Assembly: GCA_003165495.1 (NCBI GenBank)
Contig: PMMB01000111.1
Span: forward strand, 1 to 5,116
Origin: Gammaproteobacteria bacterium
GTDB taxonomy: Bacteria > Pseudomonadota > Gammaproteobacteria > Steroidobacterales > Steroidobacteraceae
DNA: 5,116 nucleotides
Reading direction: 5' to 3'
This document shows positions 4,698-5,116 of this stretch, in pieces (the first letter of the stretch is position 1; every line of letters begins with the position of its first letter). Under the pieces are notes generated by a model. The model made no database searches, was not told where the DNA came from, and was given only the letters and a program-made list of their open reading frames with translations. The translations under genes were made by a program, and so were the position numbers.

Positions 4698-5116
4698 ATG
4701 GGTAACCGGCTTAGCAAAATTTATACGCGTACCGGCGACGACGGCAGCACCGGCCTCGGAGACGGATCACGCGTGCCCAAGGAAAGCCCGCGCGTCGAAG
4801 CCTACGGCACCGTCGATGAGGCCAACAGCGCGATCGGCGTGGTACTGAGCGTAGCCGCGCTGCCGCCGCCAATCGCACGCTGTCTCACCGAGGTGCAGCA
4901 CGACCTCTTCGATCTGGGGGGTGAATTGTGTATCCCCGGACATCGCATGATCGACGCGGCGCATGTCGAACGGCTCGAGTCGGAATTGGACGGATTCAAC
5001 GAGAGCTTGCCGCCCCTGAAGGAGTTCATTCTGCCGGGCGGCGGCCCGGCGGCGGCCGCCTGCCATGTCGCCCGCGCCGTTTGCCGGCGCGCCGAGCGGC
5101 GCTGTTGGTCGCTGGC
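4698..5116 (+). CDS. pduO: PduO-type ATP:cob(I)alamin adenosyltransferase (partial, right edge)
   Basis: The first 139 residues are present and the gene runs off the right edge; the family is usually about 180-190 residues, so most of it is here. The enzyme transfers the 5'-deoxyadenosyl group of ATP to cob(I)alamin to make coenzyme B12, in the cytoplasm, normally as a trimer. Seen in the sequence: the ATP-binding N-terminal TRTGDDGSTGLGDGSRVPK (10-28), RVEAYGTVDEANSAIG (32-47), QHDLFDLGGEL (69-79), and FILPGGGPAAAACHVARAVC (111-130) followed by RRAER, which forms the active-site helix; the usual Leu before the His is Cys here. The gene is divergent from the phosphatase, with 59 bases between starts. 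It serves de novo synthesis or salvage of B12; which one applies here is unknown, but the nearby FecE/BtuD-class ATPase would suit salvage by import. Confidence 0.92.
   Translation, partial: MGNRLSKIYTRTGDDGSTGLGDGSRVPKESPRVEAYGTVDEANSAIGVVLSVAALPPPIARCLTEVQHDLFDLGGELCIPGHRMIDAAHVERLESELDGFNESLPPLKEFILPGGGPAAAACHVARAVCRRAERRCWSL

Overview
The window is compact, GC-rich bacterial chromosomal DNA with short Shine-Dalgarno sites, short intergenic gaps and no sign of mobile elements, RNA genes or CRISPR repeats. The gene content (a CPXCG zinc-ribbon protein, a HisN-like phosphatase, a PduO-type cobalamin adenosyltransferase, and a KorA-type 2-oxoacid oxidoreductase with a GltD-like flavoprotein) fits a proteobacterium, most likely a gamma- or betaproteobacterium. 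This placement is an inference from family distribution and not a computed result.

Left part, minus strand (1-1858): a 598-residue FAD/NAD(P)H oxidoreductase of the glutamate-synthase-small-subunit type, with a ferredoxin domain carrying two [4Fe-4S] motifs at its C-terminus. It overlaps by 13 bases the start of a 2-oxoacid:acceptor oxidoreductase alpha subunit (korA-like), which runs off the left edge. The pair looks like an operon for a CoA-dependent 2-oxoacid oxidoreductase (probably 2-oxoglutarate) that exchanges electrons with NAD(P)H through the flavoprotein. A plausible sigma-70 promoter lies just upstream.

Middle, plus strand (2043-3848): three genes in one direction that probably form an operon. 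They are a 62-residue CPXCG zinc-ribbon protein, a 255-residue membrane-anchored protein with a metzincin-like zinc site (HELLHTVGATD plus a downstream Met), and a 260-residue ABC ATPase of the siderophore/heme/B12 (FecE/BtuD) class. No permease or binding-protein gene accompanies the ATPase here.

Right part (3853-5116): an inositol-monophosphatase-family phosphatase (HisN-like) on the minus strand converges on the ABC ATPase with only 4 bases between stop codons. Divergent from it is a PduO-type ATP:cob(I)alamin adenosyltransferase truncated by the right edge. The adenosyltransferase makes vitamin B12 a reasonable guess for the ATPase's substrate.

Most of the window is ordinary metabolic DNA. 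The strongest candidate for something undescribed is the membrane-anchored metzincin-like protein and its conserved-looking company. No defence system or novel repeat system is visible.
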